Shown: positions 18,269 through 28,565, counted from the stretch's first letter. The stretch is DNA of 64,000 bases from Alphaproteobacteria bacterium (GCA_021776075.1 JAJFGQ010000040.1:1-64000), one strand, 5' to 3'. Program-made: numbers and translations. The notes: generated from the letters alone by a model not told the origin.

Positions 18269-18379
18269 ATGATCAGCAACATAGCAGATCACTTGATTTC
18301 TGACGTTATAAAAGAAGCATTTCCAACCAGCGTGGTCGGAGAAATGCCATATATTAAAAAAAACAGGGGTAGAATATGA
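18269..18379 (+). CDS. Candidate 36-residue small protein overlapping the nuclease-fusion gene
   Basis: An ORF of 37 codons including stop runs from ATG 18269 to TGA 18377-18379. Its stop overlaps the ATG of the 1551-residue gene in the ATGA configuration seen elsewhere in this window. The product begins MISNIADHLISDVIKEAF and is amphipathic in its first half and basic at the end. A GGGA lies 5-6 nt upstream of the start. The ORF may be a translated leader that couples expression of the large gene, or a real small partner. It is short enough to be chance. Confidence 0.35.
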   Translation: MISNIADHLISDVIKEAFPTSVVGEMPYIKKNRGRI

Positions 18380-21300
18380 GCGAGAAAGATCTCAAACGTA
18401 TATTTGAGCGCGCGGCTGTTTACCATCCGAATTTTTTTCCGGCAGAAATCGGGATTGACGCGCAGAAATACCATCAGGGCGAACCGGCGGAGTATGCCGC
18501 CGTGCAGTTCTACGCTGAACAGGGCTGGATTCATGGTGTTCACGCCAATGTTGTGCCTTTGGAAGATGGCGGCGTCCGCGTTGAAATCGACCACTGGGTA
18601 CACCGTCCCGACGGCAAAAATATCCTGACACGTTTTATGGAGCTCGAAGCCCACAACAAGCAGGATGACGAAAAAGGGCAGGTAACGGTTGTCGTCGATA
18701 AGATCACATTGCAAGGCAAGACACTGGATGTTTCCAATCGTAAAACGCTGAACAGTGCCGTTTCTACCTGCCAGCATATTTTAGGAACGTTAAGGCGAGA
18801 GCGCCGGATGCCGCGCCTGAATAAAGCGGCCGAAAAAAATGGATTAAAAACCAAGCCGTTACCGGGAACATATAAAGACGGCAATGCCCGTTTTGCTTAT
18901 GAAGCCGGTAAAAAAGAAACCCGGAAACTGTTAAATGTTCCGGCCCGGTTTGTCATGGCACTCACTGGTTTTAATGAAGAAGGACAAGCAGCAAAACCCG
19001 GTGCCTCCGTTCTTTTTGATGCGACACAACGCGACCCTGACGATGCAGGGAAAGAATATACTTTATATACCCGGCTGACCAAGGGAGCGAAAAAGGGCAA
19101 TAGCACCGTTTCCATGCGTTTGGCCCGAAAAATAAATGACAGGGAAGAGCCCTATACCATTCACCGTGTTGCACAGATGAAATTTTCTCCGGCGACCGGC
19201 AAAACGGATGAAAAAGAGAATTTTGTGGCCTTACGCGATGTCGAAATAGATGGTCGTAAATTACAAGCCAGCGACCACCGCGATATGGTGCGGGCTGTCC
19301 ATTTTGTACGGGATAGTGTGATGCAAACCCATCACGGCGTTATGCCCGATATGTCCGATATTCTCGGCTACACGAATTTACAGGGTGCTATCAGCGGCTT
19401 ACCACCGCTCGATAAAAAAGAAAAACAGCGCTACACATTTCGTGTCCTTGGCGGCAACCCGACGGGGCCCCGTTTGTTTAAGGAAGATGACGGCATTGGC
19501 GCGAATTGTTTCCTTCACCTTTATGAATGGCATGATGACAAGGGCAAATATAATGCCGAATCCGTTATGGTTGATTGCGGCACGACCCCGCTTTCCCGTA
19601 AGAAAACGGGCTTTGACGGGATGATGAGCTTTGCGGGTGAATATTTTGAACACCGCTTTAACACCAAGCATAAACCGAAACATAAAGTCGATACACTCGC
19701 CATTACTCACCCCCATCTTGATCACTTTCTGGGACTGCCGCATCTTTTGCTGGCCGGTTACGTTGTGGATCATGTCGCTTGCAGTCTGGCGACGAAATTA
19801 TACATAGAAAAAGCCTGCACGATGCTTGATGTGCCGCCTGAATATATGCCAAAAAAATGGACGGTTATCAAAAAAGAAGAAGATTTAAAAGTCGGAAAAT
19901 TCGACATATCCTTCGGCTGGGTTCCGCATTCTGCCATTACCAACTGGATTAATGTTAAAACACCAGAAGGCAGCACCTTCCACTTCAGTGATGCCAAAGC
20001 CGACCCTCATGTTATGAGCCATCCACCGGCGAATGAGGAACGGGTTGCCTCCATGAAGCCCACATTGGCTGTCGTCGATTCCACAAGATCCATGAAAGAC
20101 GATGAAACACAGTCTGAAAAAGAACTGGAAGACGAAATCGTTGCCTTCGCCAAGGAACATCCAGACAAAGGGATGATTGGGTTCCACATTGGCAGTAACG
20201 CAGCACGGATGACGACTTTCGTGAATGCCTATGGCCGTACGGGACGGCATACGGTTATTTTTGGCGCGGCCATACAATTTTTGAAAAAGGTACTGGATGC
20301 CGTCGGCTTACGGTCCGGTTTCGGCTTAAAAGCGCACGCACGGGAAAAATTTGGCACAAAGGTTTTGAATTACACGCCCAATGCCAAGGGTGCCAAACAG
20401 ATTCTGGACGGCGCACCTGGAAAACAGGGGATTTTGGGCACAGGTACGCATAACGAAATCATGTCCATCGCCAACAGACTGATTGAAAATAAAGACCGAA
20501 AAAATCTTGGTTTTATCACGCCGGATAAATACGTCATTGTCATGTCCCAGACGGGAATCCCCGGCAACCGGGCAGAGTGGCAGAAAATGATCGACTGGAT
20601 GGAGCGTCGCGGATTCGAATACCGCGTCATTCACGCCTCTGGCCATGAGGGCAAAAAAGGTATCAAGAAAATGATGGGCTGGGCCGGTGCGCCTTTCGGT
20701 GTGGTCACACATGGCAATGTGTTTCAGAGAGGGCACGCAGAAGATATCGTGAAAGAACTGGATATGAAAGCCCTGAATCCGGGGGAACAGGACGTCATTC
20801 AGGTCTCGGATAAAAATGGCTGCAAGATTGTCGCGCAGGAACCTTCCACGATGGTTTATTTTTCTATTAAAAGACCGGATGGGCAGCATTGGGGCGGCGG
20901 TGAAGATGTTGAGTATTATGCTCATATGGTCAACCCTGAAATCCGCACACCTGTCGGCGATATGTTAAAAGACATCAGAGGCATGAAACGTAACAGCGGG
21001 GGGATGCCCAACCATTACGAACGCAGCCTTAATGATCTGCTGGACAAAGACCCCGTTCTGAATATGGAGGGCTCCTCTTTGCAATCCACGCAAAAGCGCG
21101 TCAAAATATCATTGCCGGACTATCTGGTGCAAAACGGCATTTTACGCCGCATCGTTTATGATTGTGAAACAACGCAATTGGGCCGCCACGCCTGGATTAC
21201 GCAGTTTGCCGCCAAGCAATCGGACTGGATGGGTAAAGGTCGTGTAAAGCGGATGAATATCCGTCAGACATTACCGACATATGTATTACCTGATCTTGAC

Positions 21301-23031
21301 GCCTTGCTCGTTACGGGTGTGCTGCCTTCTTCTCTGTATAAAACCGGTAAAAACTATCATCCGCCCCGGCGTTTTTATCACGAGATCGTCAAATTTCTGC
21401 AGAACTCAAAATCCTTTGGGCTGAAAGGGCAGAAAAGGATATGGATAGACCGGGCCGAAAAACATCAGGACCCTTCAAAATTGAAATCAAAAGCTAAAAG
21501 TAAAGACGATCCCTATATGAAACAGAGTCAGGGCTATTCCTTTAAGGTGGAGAAGAAATTTAAAGATGCAAAATCCATTACAACCAAAACACTGATCGGT
21601 GGCTTTAATAATACACGGTCTGATGATGTCTGGTTGCAACATGCCGGGTTTCGGGCGGGTGCTCTGCGTTATTCTCCGACAAATACAGGCGGTATGCGCC
21701 GTTTTGATCTGCGGAATATGGCCCGAATGTTTGCTTATTTGCGGCCTGATAAGTTCAAAGTACGTAAAAAACCGGAAAACCCTGAGTTTCTTGATTTTAC
21801 AGTGAAAGGCATTATGAAGGCTAACCGCCTGAATTACGGTGGTTACAAGGCCCATGATGCCGGCGCTGATGTGGAAATGGAAGATAGCGCCATTTTGGGT
21901 CATATGCTTAAAATTGACCCGGAGCTTTTTACCCAGAACGTCCTGAACGCCACGCCCAAAGAGGTCAAAAAGCTTCTGGCAGGCACTCATAACGGCATGC
22001 TCTATCCCCGCCATCTGGTCACCTATATTAATACACTGGCCAAAGATGCCAAAGCAAATGTGGGCGTATATGTCGGACGGTCTACGGATTCAAAACACAG
22101 AAACAAGGCGCTCCTGTTCAATGTTTCTGATTTTGATCCCAAAGACTTTAAGGACATGTCAGCACAGCAATTATCTGAAATTATGAGTAGTCCTAAACAT
22201 CGCCTGAATAAGGCTTTTGAAGTTGTGCAAATCAATAAACATCCTTTGTTGTCGTCTGCCGACCGGGGTTTTGCTGTGGGTGCAAACCGGGAAACATCGA
22301 TTGAAGCCATGAAAGGGTATAAGCATTTTATTGAACGTCATCCGCAAATGGCGGCAAAAATGATTCAGGCCATGGAAAGGGCACGCTTTATACCGGATCA
22401 TGATCCGGGAACACCGATGGAGCAACGTATTTATTCGGCGCCCTTTATGGAGATGAGTTCACATGACAGGGAACTGGCAAAATTGTTTGATCCCAGTGAT
22501 GAACAGGAATTCGCAGATCCGAAATTTGCTGATAATTTGAACCGGGAACGGGCGCATGCCATTGATAAATTCCATGGTTTGCAAGTTCGTGAGCGTTATG
22601 TTGCGGTGATGTATCAGATTGAACGAGAGTATGAACAATTATTTGGCCAGAAAAAGAAATATCTCCACGATCAGGATCGTGCGCGGGAGCGCGCCAAGGA
22701 AAAGGCGCGAGTTCACGGCCTTATTGATACGGAAGCTGTATCGCTGGGACGTTTGGATGCGCAGATCAAACGGGCGCACCAAAACTGGGATGAGCGCATG
22801 AAAGATAAAACGCCAGCGGAACGTAAATTGAGCACGCGTATTTTGCATGAAACTGAAGCGCTTGTGCAGGATATAAAAACAAAAATTGCGAATAATGATC
22901 CGGAATGGGCCCTAACGAAAGAAGATTACGCCCGTCTCGGTCTTGATGACAACGTACCATACGGACGTTACCGTCCTCCCGCATCAAAAACGGCTGCACC
23001 GCGCCCAAAGAAAAGAGCCCCCGGCCAATAA
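18376..23031 (+). CDS. RNase J-like MBL/beta-CASP nuclease fused to an exonuclease I-like DEDDh domain
   Basis: A 1551-residue cytoplasmic protein. Residues about 1-150 and 185-335 look like two copies of one unknown domain (both end in a GK/RxLxxS... MP stretch). Residues about 360-800 carry metallo-beta-lactamase motifs: THPHLDH (His445, His447, Asp449, His450), VPHS (His518), FSDAK (Asp539), a beta-CASP SQTGIPGN (724-731), then HASGHEG (753-759) and VVTHG (776-780), the RNase J pattern. Residues about 916-1390 match E. coli exonuclease I (SbcB): YDCETT (Asp929, Glu931), FNNTRSDD (1077-1084), AHDAGAD (His1160, Asp1165) and VQINKHPLL (1284-1292), so all DEDDh residues seem present. The last 150 residues are charged and helical. 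Role unknown; nucleic acid degradation or repair is inferred. Confidence 0.75.
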   Translation: MSEKDLKRIFERAAVYHPNFFPAEIGIDAQKYHQGEPAEYAAVQFYAEQGWIHGVHANVVPLEDGGVRVEIDHWVHRPDGKNILTRFMELEAHNKQDDEKGQVTVVVDKITLQGKTLDVSNRKTLNSAVSTCQHILGTLRRERRMPRLNKAAEKNGLKTKPLPGTYKDGNARFAYEAGKKETRKLLNVPARFVMALTGFNEEGQAAKPGASVLFDATQRDPDDAGKEYTLYTRLTKGAKKGNSTVSMRLARKINDREEPYTIHRVAQMKFSPATGKTDEKENFVALRDVEIDGRKLQASDHRDMVRAVHFVRDSVMQTHHGVMPDMSDILGYTNLQGAISGLPPLDKKEKQRYTFRVLGGNPTGPRLFKEDDGIGANCFLHLYEWHDDKGKYNAESVMVDCGTTPLSRKKTGFDGMMSFAGEYFEHRFNTKHKPKHKVDTLAITHPHLDHFLGLPHLLLAGYVVDHVACSLATKLYIEKACTMLDVPPEYMPKKWTVIKKEEDLKVGKFDISFGWVPHSAITNWINVKTPEGSTFHFSDAKADPHVMSHPPANEERVASMKPTLAVVDSTRSMKDDETQSEKELEDEIVAFAKEHPDKGMIGFHIGSNAARMTTFVNAYGRTGRHTVIFGAAIQFLKKVLDAVGLRSGFGLKAHAREKFGTKVLNYTPNAKGAKQILDGAPGKQGILGTGTHNEIMSIANRLIENKDRKNLGFITPDKYVIVMSQTGIPGNRAEWQKMIDWMERRGFEYRVIHASGHEGKKGIKKMMGWAGAPFGVVTHGNVFQRGHAEDIVKELDMKALNPGEQDVIQVSDKNGCKIVAQEPSTMVYFSIKRPDGQHWGGGEDVEYYAHMVNPEIRTPVGDMLKDIRGMKRNSGGMPNHYERSLNDLLDKDPVLNMEGSSLQSTQKRVKISLPDYLVQNGILRRIVYDCETTQLGRHAWITQFAAKQSDWMGKGRVKRMNIRQTLPTYVLPDLDALLVTGVLPSSLYKTGKNYHPPRRFYHEIVKFLQNSKSFGLKGQKRIWIDRAEKHQDPSKLKSKAKSKDDPYMKQSQGYSFKVEKKFKDAKSITTKTLIGGFNNTRSDDVWLQHAGFRAGALRYSPTNTGGMRRFDLRNMARMFAYLRPDKFKVRKKPENPEFLDFTVKGIMKANRLNYGGYKAHDAGADVEMEDSAILGHMLKIDPELFTQNVLNATPKEVKKLLAGTHNGMLYPRHLVTYINTLAKDAKANVGVYVGRSTDSKHRNKALLFNVSDFDPKDFKDMSAQQLSEIMSSPKHRLNKAFEVVQINKHPLLSSADRGFAVGANRETSIEAMKGYKHFIERHPQMAAKMIQAMERARFIPDHDPGTPMEQRIYSAPFMEMSSHDRELAKLFDPSDEQEFADPKFADNLNRERAHAIDKFHGLQVRERYVAVMYQIEREYEQLFGQKKKYLHDQDRARERAKEKARVHGLIDTEAVSLGRLDAQIKRAHQNWDERMKDKTPAERKLSTRILHETEALVQDIKTKIANNDPEWALTKEDYARLGLDDNVPYGRYRPPASKTAAPRPKKRAPGQ

Positions 23032-23087
23032 TGGCAGGGGACATGATCTTTTTATAAATGGTTATAAATAGTTAGGGTTTTCAGACC

Positions 23088-23549
<462 letters not shown>

Positions 23550-23711
23550 GATTTTTCTCCATAATTTATATGTTCCAGATCACTTCCACTAGGTGGCCTA
23601 TTTTTACACCTCTTGTCAAAGATAATTTGCAGGGAAAGACGTAGATTCTTACCCAAGATGATTATAGAGTGATAGACGAATTTAATTTATTTCCAAATGG
23701 GAGGCTCTTTC

Positions 23712-24839
23712 ATGGAAAAGCAGGTTGTTATATGTGGCTACAAACGTTCCCCTTTTCATTTCGCTAATAAGGGGGCGCTCATAAAAACACGCCCTGACAA
23801 TCTGGTGGCAGACACTGTAAAAGCGCTTGTAAGCGCTACGAATGTTAACCCGGACGACATTGAAGACCTTTTAATGGGCTGCGCCTTTCCGGAGGCAGAA
23901 CAGGGTTTTAATCTGGGCCGCATTGTTGTGCAGCTTGCCGGTTTTCCGGTTTCTATGGGCGGCGTAACGGTCAACCGTTTTTGCGGTTCGTCTATGACGA
24001 CGATACAAATGGCGGCAGGCTACATTCAAATGGGTGCGGGGGACGTCTTTATCTGCGCCGGTGTTGAGTCTATGACACGCATTCCTATGGGCGGGTTCAA
24101 CCCCATGCCAAACCCCGGACTGGTGGAAACCTATCCGCAAGCTTACATGGCGATGGGCGAAACAGCGGAAAACCTGGCAGAAAAATATCAAATTACACGG
24201 GAAGAACAGGACGAATTTGCACTTCTTTCTCATCAAAAAGCAGCTAAAGCGCAAGATAACGGATTTTTCAAAGATGAAATTGTTCCCTGCGGTGATATTA
24301 CAGATGACGGGTGCATTCGCGCCGGGACCACACGGGAAGCATTGGGAGGATTAAATCCTGCTTTTGATAAAAACGGTACGGTTACAGCCGGTACAGCTTC
24401 GCCGTTAACCGATGGCGCCGCCGCCGTTCTTATCGCTTCAGAAGACTACGCTAAAGCCCACCAATTGCCGATTATGGCGCGGATCAGATCCGTTGGCGTA
24501 TCGGGGTGCAAGGCAGAAATTATGGGGATTGGGCCTGTACCCGCGTCAAACAAAGCACTGGAACGGGCTGGGCTGGATATAGATACCATCGATATTGTTG
24601 AGCTTAATGAGGCTTTTGCTGCCCAGTCGCTTTCTGTTGTAAAAGAACTGGGGATTCATCAGGATAAAATTAATCTGGACGGCGGTGCGATCGCTCTGGG
24701 GCATCCTCTTGGTGCCTCTGGCGCGCGGATTACAGGTAAGTTGGCCAGTCTTTTACAAAGAGAGAAAAAAGAAATTGGTCTGGCAACCATGTGTATTGGC
24801 GGCGGTCAGGGAACCGCTATTATTCTGGAAGCAGCATAA
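23712..24839 (+). CDS. fadA: Acetyl-CoA C-acyltransferase (3-ketoacyl-CoA thiolase)
   Basis: Catalyses the last step of beta-oxidation, splitting 3-ketoacyl-CoA with CoA. The 375 residues have the nucleophile Cys in NRFCGSSMTTIQMAAGYI (about 86-103), the active-site His in GHPLGASGARI (about 331-341), and the second Cys in CIGGGQGTA near the end. I start at ATG 23712, which has GGGAGG 7 nt upstream; an in-frame ATG at 23697 lacks a ribosome site. The stop overlaps the next start (TAATG). Together with the FadN-like gene two positions down it resembles the Bacillus fadNAE set. Confidence 0.93.
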   Translation: MEKQVVICGYKRSPFHFANKGALIKTRPDNLVADTVKALVSATNVNPDDIEDLLMGCAFPEAEQGFNLGRIVVQLAGFPVSMGGVTVNRFCGSSMTTIQMAAGYIQMGAGDVFICAGVESMTRIPMGGFNPMPNPGLVETYPQAYMAMGETAENLAEKYQITREEQDEFALLSHQKAAKAQDNGFFKDEIVPCGDITDDGCIRAGTTREALGGLNPAFDKNGTVTAGTASPLTDGAAAVLIASEDYAKAHQLPIMARIRSVGVSGCKAEIMGIGPVPASNKALERAGLDIDTIDIVELNEAFAAQSLSVVKELGIHQDKINLDGGAIALGHPLGASGARITGKLASLLQREKKEIGLATMCIGGGQGTAIILEAA

Positions 24840-26062
24840 TGACTGACGAAACCTTTTTGGAAACACTCGGTTTTAAGACAAATGAACCGGACATAGACCA
24901 TGTCGAACGACAATTTGTTGATCGCGTTAAAGAACGGATTCAAACCTTTCAGGATTCTTATGATGAAGAGGAAGTCAAAAAGACCGAAGAATGGCTAACA
25001 ACATTTTATCAGGGCTTTTTCCAATACAGCATGCAATGGGCACATCGGGAAATGCAAAAGAAGAAAGATGTTGTCAACCATCCCGATGCACCGGACCTGA
25101 AAAAAGCAGCACGCGCCATTTTAGAAGATTTACAAAAACATATTATCGAAGTCTCTTTCGCCTACATGCACATCAACCGCTTTATGACATTGCTTCGTGA
25201 TGAAATAAAAAGGGAAGAAATCCGCATGGGCGCTGCGGTACCCACCGATTTTAAATGGACCTCAGATACAGGTGATGTGCTGACCCGCTATAAAAAACAG
25301 AAAAAAAACCTGATCCAAAGCAACGAACGCATAAAAGAAGCCCGCCACATTTTGGAAAGCATTGAGGATGACTTCATTCTTATTAAGAAAAGCATCTCTT
25401 CTTTGCTTGGTAAGGATAAATCAGAAACTTATGTGCGGCGCTTAATGTCCGCCTTTCGGATGGCTGATTTTAAAAAAGCACGCAACACATTGAAGGACAT
25501 TGGCGGCACTAAAAAACGATTTGGCCTGGATCAAAAGACACACACACAGCTTCAGACCAATTTGCAAAAAGCGGGAGGCCATATTTTACAGGTGCTGGAA
25601 GACAAACAGGACATATTGGAAGGTGCAGATAACAAGCTCTATTTAAGAGTTTTGGAAACGAGTATGATTTATAATGCGCAAATCAGGGAACTCAAAAAAA
25701 TCAGAGGATTTCTGGCCAAATATCACCTGCCCTACATGCAATATAAACTGAACCTGTTGCAGCATCTGAAAGAAAAATTACTGGTCATCGGGTCTCTGGA
25801 GAATCTGATGACTCTATATAAGCGGCTAATTAGCGGGGTTGCCCAACCTCTGGCGAGCATTAAAGACGTGAGATTATATGAGAGCAAAGTTTTGGGCCAT
25901 GTGACTTATCTGCTGGATGGCCATTTTCAGGAAACAACAACAATCGTCACGCGGGCAAACGAAACGGTACAGGAATTTCGTGACAACCGTGAAGATTTTG
26001 AAGAATTCAGCGAAATGGAACTTGAAGAAATTACTGTTGATAATGAGCAAGATGCCGGTTAA
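24839..26062 (+). CDS. Unknown coiled-coil protein inside the fatty-acid oxidation operon
   Basis: A 407-residue hydrophilic, strongly helical protein with no signal peptide or membrane segment. Heptad-like stretches run through about 90-200 and 250-340. I do not recognise a family. Its ATG overlaps the thiolase stop (TAATG) and it is followed 21 nt later by the HAD/enoyl-CoA hydratase gene, so it is translated together with two beta-oxidation enzymes. A scaffold, regulator or unrelated passenger are all possible; the sequence does not decide. Confidence 0.75.
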   Translation: MTDETFLETLGFKTNEPDIDHVERQFVDRVKERIQTFQDSYDEEEVKKTEEWLTTFYQGFFQYSMQWAHREMQKKKDVVNHPDAPDLKKAARAILEDLQKHIIEVSFAYMHINRFMTLLRDEIKREEIRMGAAVPTDFKWTSDTGDVLTRYKKQKKNLIQSNERIKEARHILESIEDDFILIKKSISSLLGKDKSETYVRRLMSAFRMADFKKARNTLKDIGGTKKRFGLDQKTHTQLQTNLQKAGGHILQVLEDKQDILEGADNKLYLRVLETSMIYNAQIRELKKIRGFLAKYHLPYMQYKLNLLQHLKEKLLVIGSLENLMTLYKRLISGVAQPLASIKDVRLYESKVLGHVTYLLDGHFQETTTIVTRANETVQEFRDNREDFEEFSEMELEEITVDNEQDAG

Positions 26063-26083
26063 CGCATAGAGGAGTATTCTTTC

Positions 26084-28483
26084 ATGGCGATAGAAAAAGT
26101 TGCGGTCATTGGATCGGGTGTGATGGGTGGCGGTATTGCGGCGCAAATAGCCAATGCCGGCGTGCCGGTCGTTTTGCTCGATATTGTACCGGATAAGGCG
26201 GAAGACCGGAGCCTGTTAGCAAAAGGCGCCATTGCAAAGATGTTAAAATCAGATCCGGCACCCTTCATGAGCAAAAAAAATGCAAAACTGGTCACGCCGG
26301 GTAATCTGGAAGATGATCTGGAATTACTGGCCGACTGTGACTGGATTATCGAAGTGGTGCTGGAAGATTTAAAGATCAAACATGCCACATACGATAAAAT
26401 TAATAAGCACCGCAAAAAGGGTGCGATTATATCCTCCAATACCTCAACAATTCCGCTTCATCATCTCATTGAGGGGCAAGACAATGATTTTGCTGAAAAT
26501 TTTCTGATCACTCACTTTTTTAACCCACCGCGCTATATGCGCCTTCTGGAGTTGGTAACGGGAGACAAAACCCGCAAAGATACCATTAAAACTGTAACTG
26601 ATTTTTGTGATGTCCAACTGGGCAAGGGTGTCGTGCATTGCCATGATACGCCGGGCTTTATTGCCAACAGGCTCGGTGTTTTCTGGCTGCAATGCGGGGT
26701 CAATGAAGCCCTCAACCAAAATATATCTGTAGAAGTCGCCGATGCCGTAATGTCCCGGCCTGTGGGTATTCCCAAGACCGGTGTTTTCGCCCTGATCGAT
26801 CTGGTGGGCATTGATCTTATGCCCCATCTATCGGAAAGCCTGCTCAGCACGCTTCCTGAAAATGATACATACCGTTCTATTTTTAAGGACTACCCCTTTA
26901 TTCATCAGATGATTGACTCCGGCTATACCGGACGCAAGGGCAAGGGCGGCTTTTACCGACTCGACCCTGAAGCCAAGGGAAAAAGAACAAAACAGGCTTT
27001 ATCCTTAAACCCGGACAGCTTTAAAGAAGAAGACTATAAAAAAGCAGACAAGCCAAAGCTTGACTCCGTAGCTGCCGGAAAGAACGGCTTGCGCGCCGTC
27101 ATGGAAACCGATGATGAAGGCGGTCGTTATGCATGGGCTGTTTTATCAAAGACACTGCTCTACGCTGCGTCTTTAGTACCGGAAATTGCCGGTGATATTG
27201 CCGCCGTCGATGAAGCGATGCGACTGGGTTATAACTGGAAATTCGGACCGTTTGAGATGATTGATGCCCTTGGTCCTGTTTGGTTTGCCGAAAAGCTGGC
27301 TGCAGAAGGATTGGACATTCCGCCTTTACTCAAAGCCGTGGGTGACGGGTCGTTCTATAAAATTGAGGACGGCAAAACATACTATTTTGGTACGGATAGT
27401 AAATATCACGAAATTACCCGCCCTGACGGTGTGTTACTTCTCCGCGATATAAAACTATCCAGTCAGCCTGTATTCAAAACAGCTTCGGCGGCGTTGTGGG
27501 ATATTGGTGACGGTGTTTTATGTGTCGAATTCACAGGCAAAATGAATACGCTGGATGAACAGGTCTTTGAAGTTTACCACAAAGCCATCAAATTGATCGG
27601 CGAGGGAACGGGCGATTACAAAGCGCTTGTTATATATAATGAGGCCTCCGTCTTTTCTGCCGGGGCTAATCTGGGACTAGCGATGTTTGCTATGAATCTG
27701 GCCCTCTGGCCTCAGATTGAAAGCCTTATTTCCGGCGGTCAAAAAGCTTATATGGCCTTGAAATATTCCCCCTTCCCCGTTGTGGCCGCCCCCAGCGGTC
27801 TGGCACTTGGCGGCGGGTGCGAGATTTTACTCCATGCCGATCACGTGCAGGCCCATGCCGAAACTTACACCGGGCTTGTTGAAGTCGGTGTTGGTCTTGT
27901 TCCCGCATGGGGTGGGTGTAAAGAAATGATTCTGCGCTACAGAGCAGAAGAGCAGGACAATTATTACAAGGCGACGGACGGTAAAAAAATGTGGCTCAGC
28001 CCGGTGAATGGTCCGATGAACGCCATACGAAAAGCCTTTGAAACAATTGGCACGGCCAAAATTGCAAAATCGGCGCAGGAAGCAAAAGAAATCCTCTATT
28101 TCCGTGAGACAGATGGTATCACAATGAATCGTGACCGCTTGCTTTTCGATGCCAAACAAAAGGCGCTGGCGCTGGTGAAAAATTACAAAGCCCCTGAAAA
28201 AGTCGAAGACATGCGTTTGCCCGGCGCAGGCGGCAAAGCAGCGCTCAATCTGGCAGTCGGTGATCTACAAAAATCCGGCAAGGCCACAGAGTATGACGTT
28301 GTCGTGTCCGAACATCTGGCTACCGTGTTATCCGGTGGTGAAGATGCCGACTGGACAAATGTTTTGTCCGAAGATGATCTCCTAAAACTTGAAGTTCAGG
28401 AGTTTATAAAACTAATCCATAAGGAAGGGACGATGGATCGTATTGAGCATATGCTCTCCACCGGCAAACCCCTAAGAAACTAG
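26084..28483 (+). CDS. fadN: 3-hydroxyacyl-CoA dehydrogenase / enoyl-CoA hydratase fusion, FadN type
   Basis: Carries out the hydration and NAD-dependent oxidation steps of beta-oxidation. The 799 residues begin with a Rossmann domain, VAVIGSGVMGGGIAAQIANAG (about 6-26), then HADH motifs SSNTSTIPL and ITHFFNPPRYM (about 118-150), a second HADH C-terminal domain, and a C-terminal crotonase domain (about 470-690) with FSAGANLGLAM and ALGGGCEILLHAD. Dehydrogenase first and hydratase last is the FadN order, opposite to E. coli FadB. AGGAG lies upstream of ATG 26084. It is followed by a gap holding a promoter for an unknown gene. Confidence 0.9.
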   Translation: MAIEKVAVIGSGVMGGGIAAQIANAGVPVVLLDIVPDKAEDRSLLAKGAIAKMLKSDPAPFMSKKNAKLVTPGNLEDDLELLADCDWIIEVVLEDLKIKHATYDKINKHRKKGAIISSNTSTIPLHHLIEGQDNDFAENFLITHFFNPPRYMRLLELVTGDKTRKDTIKTVTDFCDVQLGKGVVHCHDTPGFIANRLGVFWLQCGVNEALNQNISVEVADAVMSRPVGIPKTGVFALIDLVGIDLMPHLSESLLSTLPENDTYRSIFKDYPFIHQMIDSGYTGRKGKGGFYRLDPEAKGKRTKQALSLNPDSFKEEDYKKADKPKLDSVAAGKNGLRAVMETDDEGGRYAWAVLSKTLLYAASLVPEIAGDIAAVDEAMRLGYNWKFGPFEMIDALGPVWFAEKLAAEGLDIPPLLKAVGDGSFYKIEDGKTYYFGTDSKYHEITRPDGVLLLRDIKLSSQPVFKTASAALWDIGDGVLCVEFTGKMNTLDEQVFEVYHKAIKLIGEGTGDYKALVIYNEASVFSAGANLGLAMFAMNLALWPQIESLISGGQKAYMALKYSPFPVVAAPSGLALGGGCEILLHADHVQAHAETYTGLVEVGVGLVPAWGGCKEMILRYRAEEQDNYYKATDGKKMWLSPVNGPMNAIRKAFETIGTAKIAKSAQEAKEILYFRETDGITMNRDRLLFDAKQKALALVKNYKAPEKVEDMRLPGAGGKAALNLAVGDLQKSGKATEYDVVVSEHLATVLSGGEDADWTNVLSEDDLLKLEVQEFIKLIHKEGTMDRIEHMLSTGKPLRN

Positions 28484-28492
28484 TCTTTTTTC

Positions 28493-28522
28493 TTGACATA
28501 ATGTATTTATTGTTGCTATTGT
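28493..28522 (+). promoter_or_regulatory. Sigma70-type promoter with TTGACATAA, upstream of the 514-residue unknown gene
   Basis: A perfect -35 TTGACA (28493-28498) and a -10 TATTGT (28517-28522) are separated by 18 nt. The string TTGACATAATG recurs as TTGGACATAATG at about 28535. The same TTGACATAA occurs before three other unknown genes in the window. Confidence 0.6.
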
Positions 28523-28565
28523 CCGGGGTAATAATTGGACATAATGATTTTTATGCGTGGTATTT

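Noticed and set aside
20326-20925. 199-codon open frame antisense to the nuclease-fusion gene
   Set aside because: It is fully inside a real gene whose motifs are intact; the antisense product has no recognisable features.
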